Shown here: positions 56,601 to 64,000 of the stretch, in pieces
Numbering within the stretch: the stretch's first letter is position 1
How the letters are laid out: each line of letters begins with the position of its first letter
Source: Oscillatoria sp. FACHB-1407
GTDB lineage: Bacteria > Cyanobacteriota > Cyanobacteriia > Elainellales > Elainellaceae
Length of the DNA: 64,000 nucleotides
Direction: 5' to 3'
NCBI RefSeq assembly: GCF_014697545.1
Contig: NZ_JACJSA010000014.1
Span: 62,001-126,000 of the forward strand
Program-made: the position numbers and the translations under genes
Notes under the pieces: model-generated
The model's database searches: none
What the model saw: the letters and a program-made list of their open reading frames with translations, nothing else
Told to the model about the DNA's origin: nothing

Positions 56601-57547
56601 CGACCATCCTTACAGGTCAAATCCCATTCCCAGTTGCGATAGTAATCGCCCTGTTGACTCCATTGCGCGGTTTGCTGCTGACAGTATTGAGCATCGGGAT
56701 ACAGTTGCCCCATCATGCCAAAGTTACCAATTACCTCTTGCGCCGTGTATCCGGTTACTCGCTCGCATTCCTGGTTCCAGGCGATGATGTTGCCCGTCGC
56801 ATCAAACGCATCCAGCATGACGGGCATGTTTTCCAAAATGGAGCGCAGACGCGCCTCGCTGCATCGTAGCTTATCCTCGACTTGATGCCGCTCAGTGACA
56901 TCCCGCCAGGTGGCAACAAACCCATCCCCTAATTTAGCGGCCCGAATATCAAACGCTCGCATCAGTTGACGCTGCCCGTACTGGTCTTCATAGAACAGAG
57001 CATTTTTCACCAGGGGTTGTCCCGTTTTAACCACCTGGCAATACTCGTCAAATAATCCGCTGGTGCGATGAGCGGGTAACAGTTCACACAACCTCTTGCC
57101 CAGTTGTTCCTCTGCACTCAGTTGATTGTTCAGACAAGCGGCCTGGTTGACAAACTGGACTTGGAAATCCAGAATTTTTCCCTGCTCATCTCGAATGGCA
57201 CTGTAGATGCCAAAGCAATCTAGCATCGTCTCGATCGAAGTGCGAAACCGTTCTTCGCTGTTTTGCAGTTGTTGATGAGTATTGGAGAGCAAGTGGCTCA
57301 GCGAGGTCACTTGTTCATCGAGGGCAGTAGACGGTGAAAATGTTGTATTCCTGCGGGTCAGGCTCAGTATCGTTGTGACCAATCCAAACAACCCGATCGC
57401 CCCAACCCCACCGGCTAAGACGGCTAGATTAGCTTCAGAAAAGGAACAGTTGGAATGGATGAGTTGGGCTAGGCCAATCAGTCCTGCTCCATAACCTAGC
57501 AGCGGTAGGAGGGTTGTCAACAGGGAAGGGCGATCGGTTTTGGGCAT
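53618..57547 (-). CDS. hybrid sensor histidine kinase with six PAS domains and C-terminal receiver
   Basis: 1309 residues from the ATG at 57547 (a TTG six codons earlier is the alternative). Two hydrophobic helices near residues 10-60 anchor it in the membrane. About six PAS/PAC units follow (90-880), several with the WDWNLATHEV or YDWDIEQDQV opening and the TDITDRKQTE-type exit. Then HisKA (KDEFLAVVSHELRSPLNAIL, phospho-His in SHEL), HATPase (NLLSNAVKFTPAGG, DSGKGISPDF, GLGLGLAIVRNL) and a receiver (VLIVDDERDTREF, ILLSDVGMPDEDG). A repeat-encoded insert (54321-54398) interrupts the HATPase. The stimulus is unknown; many PAS units allow several ligands or heterodimers. Confidence 0.95.
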   Translation of the reverse strand: MPKTDRPSLLTTLLPLLGYGAGLIGLAQLIHSNCSFSEANLAVLAGGVGAIGLFGLVTTILSLTRRNTTFSPSTALDEQVTSLSHLLSNTHQQLQNSEERFRTSIETMLDCFGIYSAIRDEQGKILDFQVQFVNQAACLNNQLSAEEQLGKRLCELLPAHRTSGLFDEYCQVVKTGQPLVKNALFYEDQYGQRQLMRAFDIRAAKLGDGFVATWRDVTERHQVEDKLRCSEARLRSILENMPVMLDAFDATGNIIAWNQECERVTGYTAQEVIGNFGMMGQLYPDAQYCQQQTAQWSQQGDYYRNWEWDLTCKDGRVRTIAWSNISAEFPIPGWASWGIGFDVTERKQTERELAQANERFRLAMAAINAAVYDWDIEQDQVDRSEGTSHLFGFPTEAIAPNSEWWLNRIHPEDVETTRQAVLTALQQGDRYNLEYRVRNQQDEYVDVQDQGLILRDVMGRAVRVVGSTTDISKRKRAEAALRQSEATARARAAELEAFMEAVPAGVWIAHDPQCHHVTPNRAACEMMRRSPDSIMTATPETGEYPFQFKIQQNGQDVDPYDLPMQQAGRTGQAVSGEFEFVFDDGAVCSIYGRAVPVRCESGTVQGVIGAFIDISSLKQVENALIESGERLRESQERLELALDAARIGSWDWNLATHEVVWTPYHEIILGYEPGNPKRTYKEWRDRIHPDDLPGTEASLQQAMEDKQDYACDYRVVWADGSIHWISSYGRFHYDSNEQPTRMLGMLFDITDRKQTEAALQESELKFRTLADTMPQLFWVVRSDTYHEYCNQRWCEYTGLSLEQAQREGVEPIIHPDDLAYTLQSFDEAATDRRMFRIEHRIRRASDGEYRWHLSQALPLYDQQGQMVKWFGSSTDIHDQKLLIEERAKALERERAARTALERASRMKDEFLAVVSHELRSPLNAILGWSRLLRTRNFDPQKTEQALASIERNAQAQTQLIEDLLDISRIIRGKIRLDLRPTHLIPCIQAAIDTIRPAATAKSIALSFHSSPDTDLVSGDPERLQQIVWNLLSNAVKFTPAGGKVDIQLELVGNGEWGMGNGIKAVHSPLPTSHSPIYAQIQVIDSGKGISPDFLPYVFERFRQEDSTTTRTQGGLGLGLAIVRNLVELHGGTIHVDSCGEGQGTTFTVHLPLLTAALPNQPVSYQGLHRQTIVDTVLDLSNVNVLIVDDERDTREFLQAALEQYGARVISAASASAAWQLLQTHKPDILLSDVGMPDEDGFTFIRRIRSLPPGQGGRIPAAALTAYAREGDRLEALSAGFQMHIPKPIEPIQLLMVIMRLLESQKELSS
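54321..54398 (-). repeat. in-frame heptamer-type repeat in the HATPase domain
   Basis: Plus strand shows ATTGGGGAGTGGGAAGTGGGGAGTGGGGAGTG, then CCCATTCCCCATTCCCCATTCCCCATTCCCC. On the coding strand it gives GNGEWGMGNGIKAVHSPLPT between VDIQLEL and IQVIDSGKGI. Two 7-base repeat types point toward each other. Confidence 0.88.
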
Positions 57548-57758
57548 AGTAATTTTGCAATTCAAGCGAGCTATTGAAAAGCCTCAATAGAGGAAAATTA
57601 GACTTGAGGTAAATTTACGCCTTTGGGCAGACGTCAGCGACTATCGAAAGATGGAGATGCCGAAAATCGCAATAATATTCCAAACCTGCGCAACTTTTTT
57701 CTAGAGTCTCAACGCATCAACTTTCTACAGTAAGAGCAGATTTGATTGGAGAAGGAAG

Positions 57759-58205
57759 ATGCAAATTGAGCAATATGCAGGTCTTGCGATCGCCCAACAA
57801 TTATCAATCCAACCGATGACCGTTCCACTGTGGGGATTAGTCATTTTCATTCTCTGGACGATCGCATCTGTCATTCTTTTACTGGCCGTGAGACTTCGAC
57901 ACTTAGCGGCAGGAGGTAGCCCAAAAGACTTTGCAGCAATCGATAACAACAACCTGATGTGGCGGTATTTTCGTGTACAAGCTAACCTGGTCGAAAATCT
58001 GCCCCTGTATTTAGGAGTCGTTTTCCTCTTAACGGTGAGAGGGATATCTGGAGGCGTAATCGATCTACTCGTTGGCGTCTACATCTCATTCCGACTCTTA
58101 CACTCCATTATTCACATCATAGGTGCTGATCCAAACCTACGAATATTGAGCTTGGCAATTCAGTTTAGTTGCTTAATTGGTTTGATCGTTCTGGCAATCC
58201 TCTAA
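57759..58205 (+). CDS. MAPEG-family membrane protein
   Basis: 148 residues with four hydrophobic helices (about 24-45, 80-95, 97-115, 125-147). The family signature FRVQANLVENLPLYLGVVFL, with Arg, Asn and Glu that bind glutathione, sits between helices 1 and 2, and RLLHSIIHIIG marks helix 3. MAPEG proteins are membrane glutathione S-transferase/peroxidase or eicosanoid-type enzymes; the bacterial role is poorly known. GGAGAAGGA precedes the ATG. Stands alone. Confidence 0.9.
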   Translation: MQIEQYAGLAIAQQLSIQPMTVPLWGLVIFILWTIASVILLLAVRLRHLAAGGSPKDFAAIDNNNLMWRYFRVQANLVENLPLYLGVVFLLTVRGISGGVIDLLVGVYISFRLLHSIIHIIGADPNLRILSLAIQFSCLIGLIVLAIL

Positions 58206-58532
58206 TCAACTTCTATAGCTGGATTCAACCTGGTTAGGATAGGGGGTGGGTGCATCTGACGGTTAGGGGAGTGACGGTTAAAACCGCAGCTACCAGAATA
58301 AACCTGCCTCCGCTATTTCATTGTTTGTAGCCGTAGCCACATTCGATGGGGCGAGTCAGAAAGCTCTCCCAGTATCAAGGTTTGAGCCATTGCCTTTGCC
58401 TTAAGCTTTCTGACCAAAGCTATAATCTTTCTTTGCATCGAGTATTGCTGACTGCTTTTTGTTTGGTAAGTTTAAACTCGTGCGATCATGGCTAGAGGCC
58501 GTTGTTCACCCACCTCAGCGAACTGGCTAATC
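58206..58532. other. intergenic region with repeat C
   Basis: Gap between convergent genes, containing dispersed repeat C at 58322-58424 and no other recognisable element. Confidence 0.5.
58322..58424 (+). repeat. dispersed repeat C, forward copy
   Basis: TAGCCGTAGCCACATTCGATGGGG, GAGTCAGAAAGC, GTTTGAGCCATTGCC, CTTAAGCTTTCTGACCAAAGCTAT: same order as 20535-20647. Confidence 0.85.
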
Positions 58533-59441
58533 TCATCGGTATCCAGTCGCATCAGCCGGTTTACCCATCTCTGTCACCTCCTGAATGTAACGCCAAGCGT
58601 CCGGTTGAGAACCATCCAGATCTGTAAAACCATAGACCTTTGCGAGTTGAGCACTGGAAAGCGATTGACCATTCCAACGAGCTACTTCTGGATCGCTAGC
58701 GAGATGAGCAACCGCGCGCCCAACATAACGCGGTGTTTCGGAAATAATAAAATGAGGTTCCTTAGCTGTAGCATCTTGCCAATTGGCTTCACTCACCCCG
58801 AAATGATCTAACATCATTTCTGAACGCAACCACCCTGGAGTCAGGCAGACTGCTGTACAGCCATGTGGTTTAACCTCCTGTGCCAGTGCCCACGCCATCC
58901 GAATAATTGCATTCTTGACAAGGTCATAGATTACAGCTTGCCGATAGTGTCCATTGTTGTAATCTGCTGTGCCATCGGTGAGTTCAACGACGAATCCTCC
59001 CGGTTTCTGAATTAGCAGCGGCAGAGCAAAGTGACTGGTAATGAGATGAGTGTCGATCGCCAAACGTAACAAGCGTAATCCCCGCTCCAGATCAACCTCC
59101 CAAATGGGTTTATCAAACTCAGCAAAATGTTCTGCTCCAATATCGTTGATCAAAATATCTAACTGTCCTTGTTCTTGCTCCACACGAGCGACGAGCAATC
59201 GCACCTGTTCTGGATCTAGATGATCCACTTGAACCGCAATACCCTTTCCCCCTGCTTGAGTCACTAACTCTGCGGTTTCTTCGATGGTTTCAGGGCGGTT
59301 GTAGTCCGACTGGTGTGTGCGAGTTGTGCGTCCTGTCACATAGACGATCGCTCCGGCTGCACCCAGTTCGGTCGCAATGCCTCGCCCTGCTCCACGAGTG
59401 CCTCCTGCCACGATCGCCACTTTATCTTTTAGTGGTTGCAT
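58533..59441 (-). CDS. short-chain dehydrogenase/reductase
   Basis: 302 residues from the ATG at 59441, since SDRs begin just before the cofactor motif; the frame extends 45 codons further into the divergent gene's promoter. NAD(P)-binding motif VAIVAGGTRGAGRGIA, a DILINDIGAEH segment (variant of NNAG), and catalytic Tyr/Lys in VIYDLVKNA with the Ser position replaced by Thr (VELTDGT). The Arg-rich loop VTGRTTRTHQ suggests NADP. Substrate unknown. Divergent from the WYL regulator with a 109-bp gap, a typical repressor/target arrangement. Confidence 0.92.
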   Translation of the reverse strand: MQPLKDKVAIVAGGTRGAGRGIATELGAAGAIVYVTGRTTRTHQSDYNRPETIEETAELVTQAGGKGIAVQVDHLDPEQVRLLVARVEQEQGQLDILINDIGAEHFAEFDKPIWEVDLERGLRLLRLAIDTHLITSHFALPLLIQKPGGFVVELTDGTADYNNGHYRQAVIYDLVKNAIIRMAWALAQEVKPHGCTAVCLTPGWLRSEMMLDHFGVSEANWQDATAKEPHFIISETPRYVGRAVAHLASDPEVARWNGQSLSSAQLAKVYGFTDLDGSQPDAWRYIQEVTEMGKPADATGYR

Positions 59442-59488
59442 AATTGCTGTTCTCCAACGGCCATACTCGCAGCATAAGGGCGACTTCA

Positions 59489-59503
59489 TGACACCCCTTG
59501 TCA
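59489..59503. promoter_or_regulatory. TGACA-N5-TGTCA inverted repeat, candidate WYL-regulator operator
   Basis: TGACACCCCTTGTCA, a perfect inverted repeat with 5-bp arms, lies in the gap between the divergent SDR and WYL-regulator genes. It would let the regulator control both. Its presence also argues against starting the regulator upstream at 59488. Confidence 0.6.
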
Positions 59504-59550
59504 TATTCAGCGGTAATGTAGAAGACGTTGCGGGAGTTTTAGAAATCGTT

Positions 59551-60534
59551 ATGCGTGCCGATCGCCTCCTTTCCATCCTGATGCTGTTGCAGGTTCATGC
59601 TCGGCTAACCACACGCGAACTGGCAGAGCGACTGGAAGTGTCTGAGCGTACCATTCACCGCGATATGGATGCCCTCAGCAGTGCAGGAGTCCCAGTCGTG
59701 GCAGAACGGGGTAAGGGTGGTGGATGGGGATTGCTGGAGCAATATCAAACGACATTAACCGGACTCAACCTGGCAGAGATTCAGGCGTTATTTGTGCCAA
59801 AGTCGCCTCATCTACTGGCCGATTTAGGGTGGGGTCAGGCGTTTGAAGCTGCATTACTCAAGCTTCTAGCCGCCTTACCCGCTGCCAATCGTCAGCAAGC
59901 GGAATTGGTGAGCCAACGCATTCATGTTGACCCCACCGGATGGCAGCACTGGGACGAAGAGATGGCAGCATTCCCGGTGTTGCAAGCCGCCATTTGGCAG
60001 GAACGGCAGGTTTTGTTGAATTATGAACGCGGAAACGGTCAGCGAATTGAACGATTGGTTAATCCGTTGGGATTAGTTGCCAAAGGCAGTGTCTGGTATC
60101 TGGTTGCAGCCGTTGAGGAAGAGGTGCGCTCTTACCGCATTTCACGAGTGCAGAATGCCGTGCTGCTGGATTCTCATTGTATTCGGCCAGTTGGGTTCGA
60201 TTTAGCCCACTATTGGCAGCGATCGATGGTGGAGTTCAAAGCGAATCTGCCTTACTATGGCGTAACGGTACGGGTCGCGCCAGAGGCAATGTCCTGGCTA
60301 CGGTATGCGGGGTACTTTGCTCGCATTGAACAGATAATTGATGCCCCCGATGCCGATGGGTGGGTGCAGATCTCGCTACGGTTTGACATTGAGAAAGCTG
60401 CCTGTGCCTATGTGTTGGGGTTTGGTGGACAGATGGAAGTGATTGAACCCCCAGAGTTACGCGATCGCGTGTTGCAAGCGGCAAAGGAGGCGATCGCACT
60501 TTATACACAACACCCTCTCAAATCACCGTCCTAA
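59551..60534 (+). CDS. WYL-domain transcriptional regulator (YafY/DeoR type)
   Basis: 327 residues from the ATG at 59551, matching the family opening MRADRLLSILMLLQ; the frame continues upstream but through the operator-like site and into the SDR gene. An N-terminal winged helix-turn-helix (1-60, TTRELAERLEVSERTIHRDM) is followed by the WYL ligand-binding domain (about 145-220, GSVWYLVAAVEEEVRSYRIS) and a C-terminal WCX-like extension. WYL regulators sense nucleic acids or nucleotides and often control a divergent gene, here the SDR at 58533. Confidence 0.93.
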   Translation: MRADRLLSILMLLQVHARLTTRELAERLEVSERTIHRDMDALSSAGVPVVAERGKGGGWGLLEQYQTTLTGLNLAEIQALFVPKSPHLLADLGWGQAFEAALLKLLAALPAANRQQAELVSQRIHVDPTGWQHWDEEMAAFPVLQAAIWQERQVLLNYERGNGQRIERLVNPLGLVAKGSVWYLVAAVEEEVRSYRISRVQNAVLLDSHCIRPVGFDLAHYWQRSMVEFKANLPYYGVTVRVAPEAMSWLRYAGYFARIEQIIDAPDADGWVQISLRFDIEKAACAYVLGFGGQMEVIEPPELRDRVLQAAKEAIALYTQHPLKSPS

Positions 60535-60712
60535 CTCACTTTACTTAACCAGGTGAGAACGAATTTTCTCTATCTTTGGATAGATTCTTCATCACTTCTT
60601 TGTTCAATAACTCATCTCAAGAATGTGATAGTGCTACAAGAATTAGATAGCCAAGAGATAGAGCCTCTTCCTAACTTAAGGGTGTCTGAAGGAATCAATA
60701 TTAGGAGGAGCA

Positions 60713-60856
60713 ATGGCACGTTTATTTGCGATCGCCTACTGATATGTGGGTCGCAATCGTCACAAAAGAAAATTTTGGAACCATGTTCGGGCGATCGCCG
60801 CATTTACCACAGCAGCCCTATTCACACTGGCACTCAATGCCCCATCAAAACTGTAG
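60713..60856 (+). pseudogene. small protein gene interrupted by a TGA codon
   Basis: AGGAGG stands four bases before ATG 60713, a strong ribosome-binding site. The frame reads MARLFAIAY, then TGA (60740-60742), then continues YVGRNRHKRKFWNHVRAIAA and FTTAALFTLALNAPSKL to TAG at 60854-60856. The basic middle and hydrophobic end look like one 47-residue protein broken by a nonsense change. Family unknown. It directly precedes the GNAT pseudogene, so the pair decayed together. Confidence 0.6.
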
Positions 60857-60884
60857 AGGTCGATGAATTCACTGGAACATACGA

Positions 60885-61390
60885 TTCTTTGGCGCAGATT
60901 GGATTGATTTAGATTTAGGATTTACTCCAGCCGCCCAGTTCTGTTCACCGGAAGAAGTGACACCTGACTTTACTCATCACCTATTCCAACGGTTCATGCA
61001 ATAGGCAACCGAAGTTCCGCGATGCAATTACCAGTGGGCGATTGTCGATCGCCGTAATCTGAAGTTAATTGGCTGTGGCGGATTGCGACAGGATGGTTAC
61101 ACGATTGGGCAGGCAGAGCTTGGAATTGAAGCACCTCAGTACTGGGGTCATTATGCCTATGCGATCGAAGTCGGCAAAGCTCTGATTGATTTTGGGTTCC
61201 GCAATTTCGGACTGAGGGAGATCATCGGTATTTCTGTGAATGCTAATTTGAGAGTATCCCGGTTGGCAGAACGTATGGATTTCAGGCGATCGCTACACAA
61301 CCTGGTTCCGACTGGATGCGAGAGAGGGGATGGAACCAGGTTGAATGGCAGCTTACAAGAGAATCATGGGAGTATCACTTGCGCCAATAA
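60885..61390 (+). pseudogene. broken GNAT-family acetyltransferase gene
   Basis: Reading from about 60885: DWIDLDLGFTPAAQFCSPEE, LFQRFMQ, TAG at 61002-61004, then VPRCNYQWAIVDRRNLKLIG and GCGGLRQDGYTIGQAELGIE with YWGHYAYAIEVGKALIDFGF and GLREIIGISVNANLRVSRLA, the acetyl-CoA-binding GNAT core. At about 61279 one base is missing (GAT TTC where family members have GGxTTT); the next frame continues FQAIATQPGSDWMRERGWNQ to TAA at 61388. The start is not clear. At least one nonsense and one frameshift change make it inactive. Its end overlaps the convergent DUF1579 gene by 16 bp. Confidence 0.85.
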
Positions 61391-61887
61391 TGGGCGGTCA
61401 TGAAGTGCTGCCACTGCCCATCATCTTTCAGCATGTGGGAAGTCAAGATGCGGTGATTGTCGCTCTTGAACTCGATTACGTCTTTGTACTTGCCTAGTTT
61501 CTCCTCACCCGTCATGGCAGGTCCATCCGAGTTGAGCGTCAGCACAGTTTCTCCTGCATCTAACTCACCATCGTATTGCCAGAGATACGTCATCATTGAC
61601 CCGATCCAGGTGCCTACATAACGCTGTTTTTGAGGATCGTAGCCGAGGGTCATGAGTGTCGTTGCAAGACCACAACCCGGCATCTCACCCTGTCCTTCTG
61701 CCAATATCCAGAGTCCACCCAGCGATCGCACCGTTTCTGTTCCCGTTGATTTTATGGGGGGTTGATCGGGTCCCATCATTGCTTCGGTTTCATAGGTCCA
61801 CTCCCCGACGAGTTTCTGGAGCCACTGATGTTCTTTTTGAGGTTGAGCAGGTATGGATGGGGTTTGTTCGGTTTGAATAGTTTCCAT
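61375..61887 (-). CDS. DUF1579 family protein
   Basis: 170 residues. The DUF1579 fold is evident: QKLVGEWTYETEA near the N-terminus, LGGLWILAEGQG, TLMTLGYDPQKQRYVGTWIG and the end TSHMLKDDGQWQHFMTAHYW. A lipocalin-like beta barrel of unknown activity. AAGGAG lies seven bases before the ATG. Last gene of a minus-strand run with DUF899, two VOC-type proteins and YciI, a combination often found with an ECF sigma factor; none is visible in the window, so it may lie beyond the right edge. Confidence 0.9.
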   Translation of the reverse strand: METIQTEQTPSIPAQPQKEHQWLQKLVGEWTYETEAMMGPDQPPIKSTGTETVRSLGGLWILAEGQGEMPGCGLATTLMTLGYDPQKQRYVGTWIGSMMTYLWQYDGELDAGETVLTLNSDGPAMTGEEKLGKYKDVIEFKSDNHRILTSHMLKDDGQWQHFMTAHYWRK

Positions 61888-61955
61888 GTTGTATCTCCTT
61901 GTGTTGCATGATTGAGAAGTGCGATCGCACTATTGGCATAGAAGTGTGGTTTTTT

Positions 61956-62684
61956 CTATCCATAGGTCGGCTTTTGCGGATACCCAGATGGTGAATCTTC
62001 AAAGTCTTCTTGCCGCCCGTAAGGAGTCATATCAAGCAGACTGTAGGAATCTGTGAGGGATTCAACGCCACGGGCATAGGTTGAGTAGGTGTGGAAAACA
62101 TCGTCATCTAAGCGGAAGAAAACGCTGAGTCCGTGACTCTCGCCTTGCATCACATTGGGTCCGTTTAATCGCTCTAACTCCGCTTTGTCTCGATAGTTGT
62201 ATTCGATGGGTGCAACGGTTTCGTCTAGCGTGACGTGGAAATCGTAGTTGAAATCGCTACCAAAGGAGGAATACCAGGGAAGCGTCCATCCCTTTAGTTG
62301 CTTGTAGGCTTCTAATTTAGGGAACGGAGCACGGGAGATCAACACAAATGTCGTATCCCGTTCATTCAGCATGGATAGATCGCCCAGCGAATTAACAAAA
62401 CCTGTACAGCCCCCACAGCCCTTCTCCCACTCCGGTGCAAACATGAAATGGTAGATGATTAGTTGGGTACGTCCTTCAAACAAATCAATCAGTCTGACAG
62501 AACCATTTGAACCTTCAAAGGTGTATTCCTTTTCAAGTTGAACCATTGGTAGCCTACGTCGCTCAGAATTAACACGATCGCGCTGCTTGGTCAACTCTTT
62601 TTCGTGTTCCAGTAATGTTTTACGAGCAGTCAGCCACTCATCTTTACCAACAATTTTTGGATGGGCAGTTACATTCTGAATCAT
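61956..62684 (-). CDS. DUF899 family (thioredoxin-like) protein
   Basis: 242 residues. Contains the family's core: [37 protein letters not shown] with a CGGC motif, [20 protein letters not shown] and [11 protein letters not shown]. The fold is thioredoxin-like; the two Cys could be redox active. Function not established. GGAG lies seven bases before the ATG. Starts ten bases after the VOC gene upstream, so co-transcribed with it. Confidence 0.92.
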   Translation of the reverse strand: MIQNVTAHPKIVGKDEWLTARKTLLEHEKELTKQRDRVNSERRRLPMVQLEKEYTFEGSNGSVRLIDLFEGRTQLIIYHFMFAPEWEKGCGGCTGFVNSLGDLSMLNERDTTFVLISRAPFPKLEAYKQLKGWTLPWYSSFGSDFNYDFHVTLDETVAPIEYNYRDKAELERLNGPNVMQGESHGLSVFFRLDDDVFHTYSTYARGVESLTDSYSLLDMTPYGRQEDFEDSPSGYPQKPTYG

Positions 62685-62694
62685 TATGAGTCTC

Positions 62695-63099
62695 CTATTG
62701 GTTAACTGCGCTGGAATCCATGTACATTAGCTCCCAAATGTGACCATCTAAATCTTGAAATCCATGACCATACATGAATCCGTGGTCTTGCGGTTCTTTG
62801 TAGGTTTTGCCACCAGCGGCGATTGCGTTGTGAACCATCTCGTCAATCTTTTCTCGACTTTCCATTGATAAACACGTCAATACCTCAGTACTTTTTGTGG
62901 CATCGCAGATTTCGTTTGGTGTAAATGTTCTGAACTTCTCATGAGTCAGGAGCATCACAAAGATGTTCTCAGAGACAATCATGCAAGTAGCCGTCTCATC
63001 AGTAAATTGAGGATTGAACTGAAAGCCGAGTTTTGTAAAGAATTCGATTGATTGCTGGAGATTTTTGACAGGTAGATTGACGAAAATTTGAGTACTCAT
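62695..63099 (-). CDS. VOC family protein
   Basis: 134 residues with the two half-fold motifs [20 protein letters not shown] and [17 protein letters not shown]; a typical small member annotated glyoxalase/extradiol dioxygenase-like. The metal-ligand His of the first motif is replaced by Asn (VNLPV), as in many members of this subgroup. CAGGAG precedes the ATG. Ten bases separate it from the DUF899 gene; it is part of the run from 64000 to 61375. Confidence 0.9.
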   Translation of the reverse strand: MSTQIFVNLPVKNLQQSIEFFTKLGFQFNPQFTDETATCMIVSENIFVMLLTHEKFRTFTPNEICDATKSTEVLTCLSMESREKIDEMVHNAIAAGGKTYKEPQDHGFMYGHGFQDLDGHIWELMYMDSSAVNQ

Positions 63100-63172
63100 G
63101 ATTTCTCCTGTGTGGTGTTTTATGAAGCAATTTGTGAAATATTGACAGTGAAGTTGAAGAGTGTTCAGAAGC

Positions 63173-63583
63173 TCAAACGACCTGCTCGCAATTGATCATC
63201 CAGGGTGTACCGAACTGATCGATCAACATACCAAAACGTGTAGACCAGAAGGTTGGAGCGATCGCCATTTTCACTTTGCCGTTCTCTGCCAGAGCGTGAA
63301 AAATATGTTCTGCCTCGTCTGGCTCGGATACGCTCACCTGTACGTAGAAGCCTTGAGGAGGTTCAAAATATCCCGGAGGGCAGTCAGATCCCATTAAGAG
63401 GCGATCACCTAAATCCAGGCAAGCGTGCATAATTTTGTCATGCCACTCCAGAGAGACATTCTCTGCGGAAGGTGCCTCCTTGTGGGTCATCATCATGGTG
63501 ATTTTGCCACCGAGACATTTCTCGTAGAACTGAAACGCAGCCTCACAGTTGCCATTGAACATCAGGTAGGAATTGAGTTGCAT
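63173..63583 (-). CDS. PhnB-like VOC family protein
   Basis: 136 residues. Begins MQLNSYLMFNGNCEAAFQFY and contains MIDQFGTPWMINC-type ending (LIDQFGTPWMINCEQ), the hallmarks of the PhnB/3-demethylubiquinone-methyltransferase-like VOC proteins. Despite the name of the founding member no phosphonate role is implied; activity unknown. AAAGGAG precedes the ATG. Same strand and run as the genes on either side. Confidence 0.92.
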   Translation of the reverse strand: MQLNSYLMFNGNCEAAFQFYEKCLGGKITMMMTHKEAPSAENVSLEWHDKIMHACLDLGDRLLMGSDCPPGYFEPPQGFYVQVSVSEPDEAEHIFHALAENGKVKMAIAPTFWSTRFGMLIDQFGTPWMINCEQVV

Positions 63584-63642
63584 TGATTTCTCCTTTGGTC
63601 GTCGATTCTGTGTTTTGATGGACTGATCAGTTGCAGATGAAG

Positions 63643-64000
63643 CTACTCTTGCTGTCGCGTTTCAACCTGGGCACGAATGCGGTCTTCCTGCTCCCTTAAT
63701 TTGGGTGTCAGGGCTTCACCAAAATCCTCTGCCTCGAACACGGGACGGATCTCAATATCAGAGTCTCCTGGCATTGGGTTAGGGCAGCGTTTTACCCAGG
63801 CAATTGCCTCTTCCATTGAGTCCACCTGCCACAGCCAGTACCCTGCAACTAACTCCTGTGCTGGAGCGAAAGGTCCCTGGGTGACGGCGCGATCTGTTCC
63901 CGAAAAGCGAACTCGCACCCCTCTTGAGCTAGGATGAAGCCCCTCAGCAGCAAGCAGAATACCTGCCCTGGCTAATTCTTCGTTGAACTGTCCCATTTCA
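63643..64000 (-). CDS. YciI-family protein, N-terminus cut by window edge
   Basis: The frame is open to the right edge (Glu before the first visible Met), so the start lies outside; 119 residues or so are visible. EMGQFNEELARAGILLAAEG and HPSSRGVRVRFSGTDR match YciI-like (DGPF) proteins, with GPFAPAQELVAGYWLWQVDS and WVKRCPNPMPGDSDIEIRPV typical of the group linked to ECF sigma factors. About 15-25 N-terminal residues are missing. First visible gene of the minus-strand run; the sigma factor partner may lie beyond the edge. Confidence 0.9.
   Translation of the reverse strand, partial: EMGQFNEELARAGILLAAEGLHPSSRGVRVRFSGTDRAVTQGPFAPAQELVAGYWLWQVDSMEEAIAWVKRCPNPMPGDSDIEIRPVFEAEDFGEALTPKLREQEDRIRAQVETRQQE

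Noticed and set aside
61083-61403. 106-residue frame as an intact gene
   Set aside because: It is the middle of the GNAT pseudogene; upstream stop and downstream one-base deletion break the family alignment.

Overview
The window is chromosomal DNA of a cyanobacterium. GCGATCGC-type (HIP1) sites are very frequent in and between genes, and the gene content is typical of the phylum: many multi-domain sensor kinases, STAND ATPases, CHAT and RTX proteins, and an IsiA-like antenna remnant. Intergenic DNA is rich in short dispersed repeats. No rRNA, tRNA, CRISPR array, transposase gene or replication origin was recognised.

Layout. 1-2659: a membrane-anchored TPR/CHAT protein cut by the left edge. 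3.1-10.7 kb: signalling, with an orphan NarL-type regulator, a short peptide with a double-glycine leader-like motif, a PhoB-type regulator lacking its phosphorylation residues, a VOC protein, and a five-GAF histidine kinase with its NarL partner. 11.6-12.5 kb: two small secreted proteins, one built of four 31-residue repeats. 13-19 kb: metabolism (CrtI-like FAD oxidoreductase, GH13 alpha-glucosidase, amidohydrolase) plus a barstar-like protein. 19.4-31.9 kb: a segment bracketed by two inverted 127-bp repeat copies, holding two RTX proteins, a secreted nuclease, two adjacent AAA/STAND ATPases (one with 14 WD40 repeats), a GRDP-like protein and two more secreted proteins. 32.1-36.5 kb: an NB-ARC STAND ATPase and a DesK-like two-component pair. 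36.7-41.7 kb: a 54-residue cysteine-pair protein, a decayed isiA-like gene followed by an IsiC-like hydrolase, and katG. 42.7-47.4 kb: an AttEFGH-like ABC export operon. 47.9-57.5 kb: a PAS-receiver protein, a double-kinase hybrid, an isochorismatase-like hydrolase and a six-PAS hybrid kinase. 57.8-61.4 kb: MAPEG protein, divergent SDR/WYL-regulator pair and two pseudogenes. 61.4-64 kb: a run of small genes (DUF1579, DUF899, VOC, PhnB-like, YciI) cut by the right edge.

Common threads: (i) sensing and signalling dominate, with four classical kinases and several unusual receivers; (ii) proteins of the STAND/CHAT type, often linked to conflict or programmed responses in multicellular bacteria, occur at three places; (iii) iron and oxidative stress meet in the isi remnant and katG; (iv) small repeats have spread not only between genes but in frame into them, notably into the same loop of three histidine-kinase ATPase domains and into the N-terminus of the AttH-like protein.

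Several start codons were moved inward from the longest frame where a Shine-Dalgarno sequence or family N-terminus argued for it; these are stated in the entries. Family assignments come from recognising motifs by eye, not from database searches.
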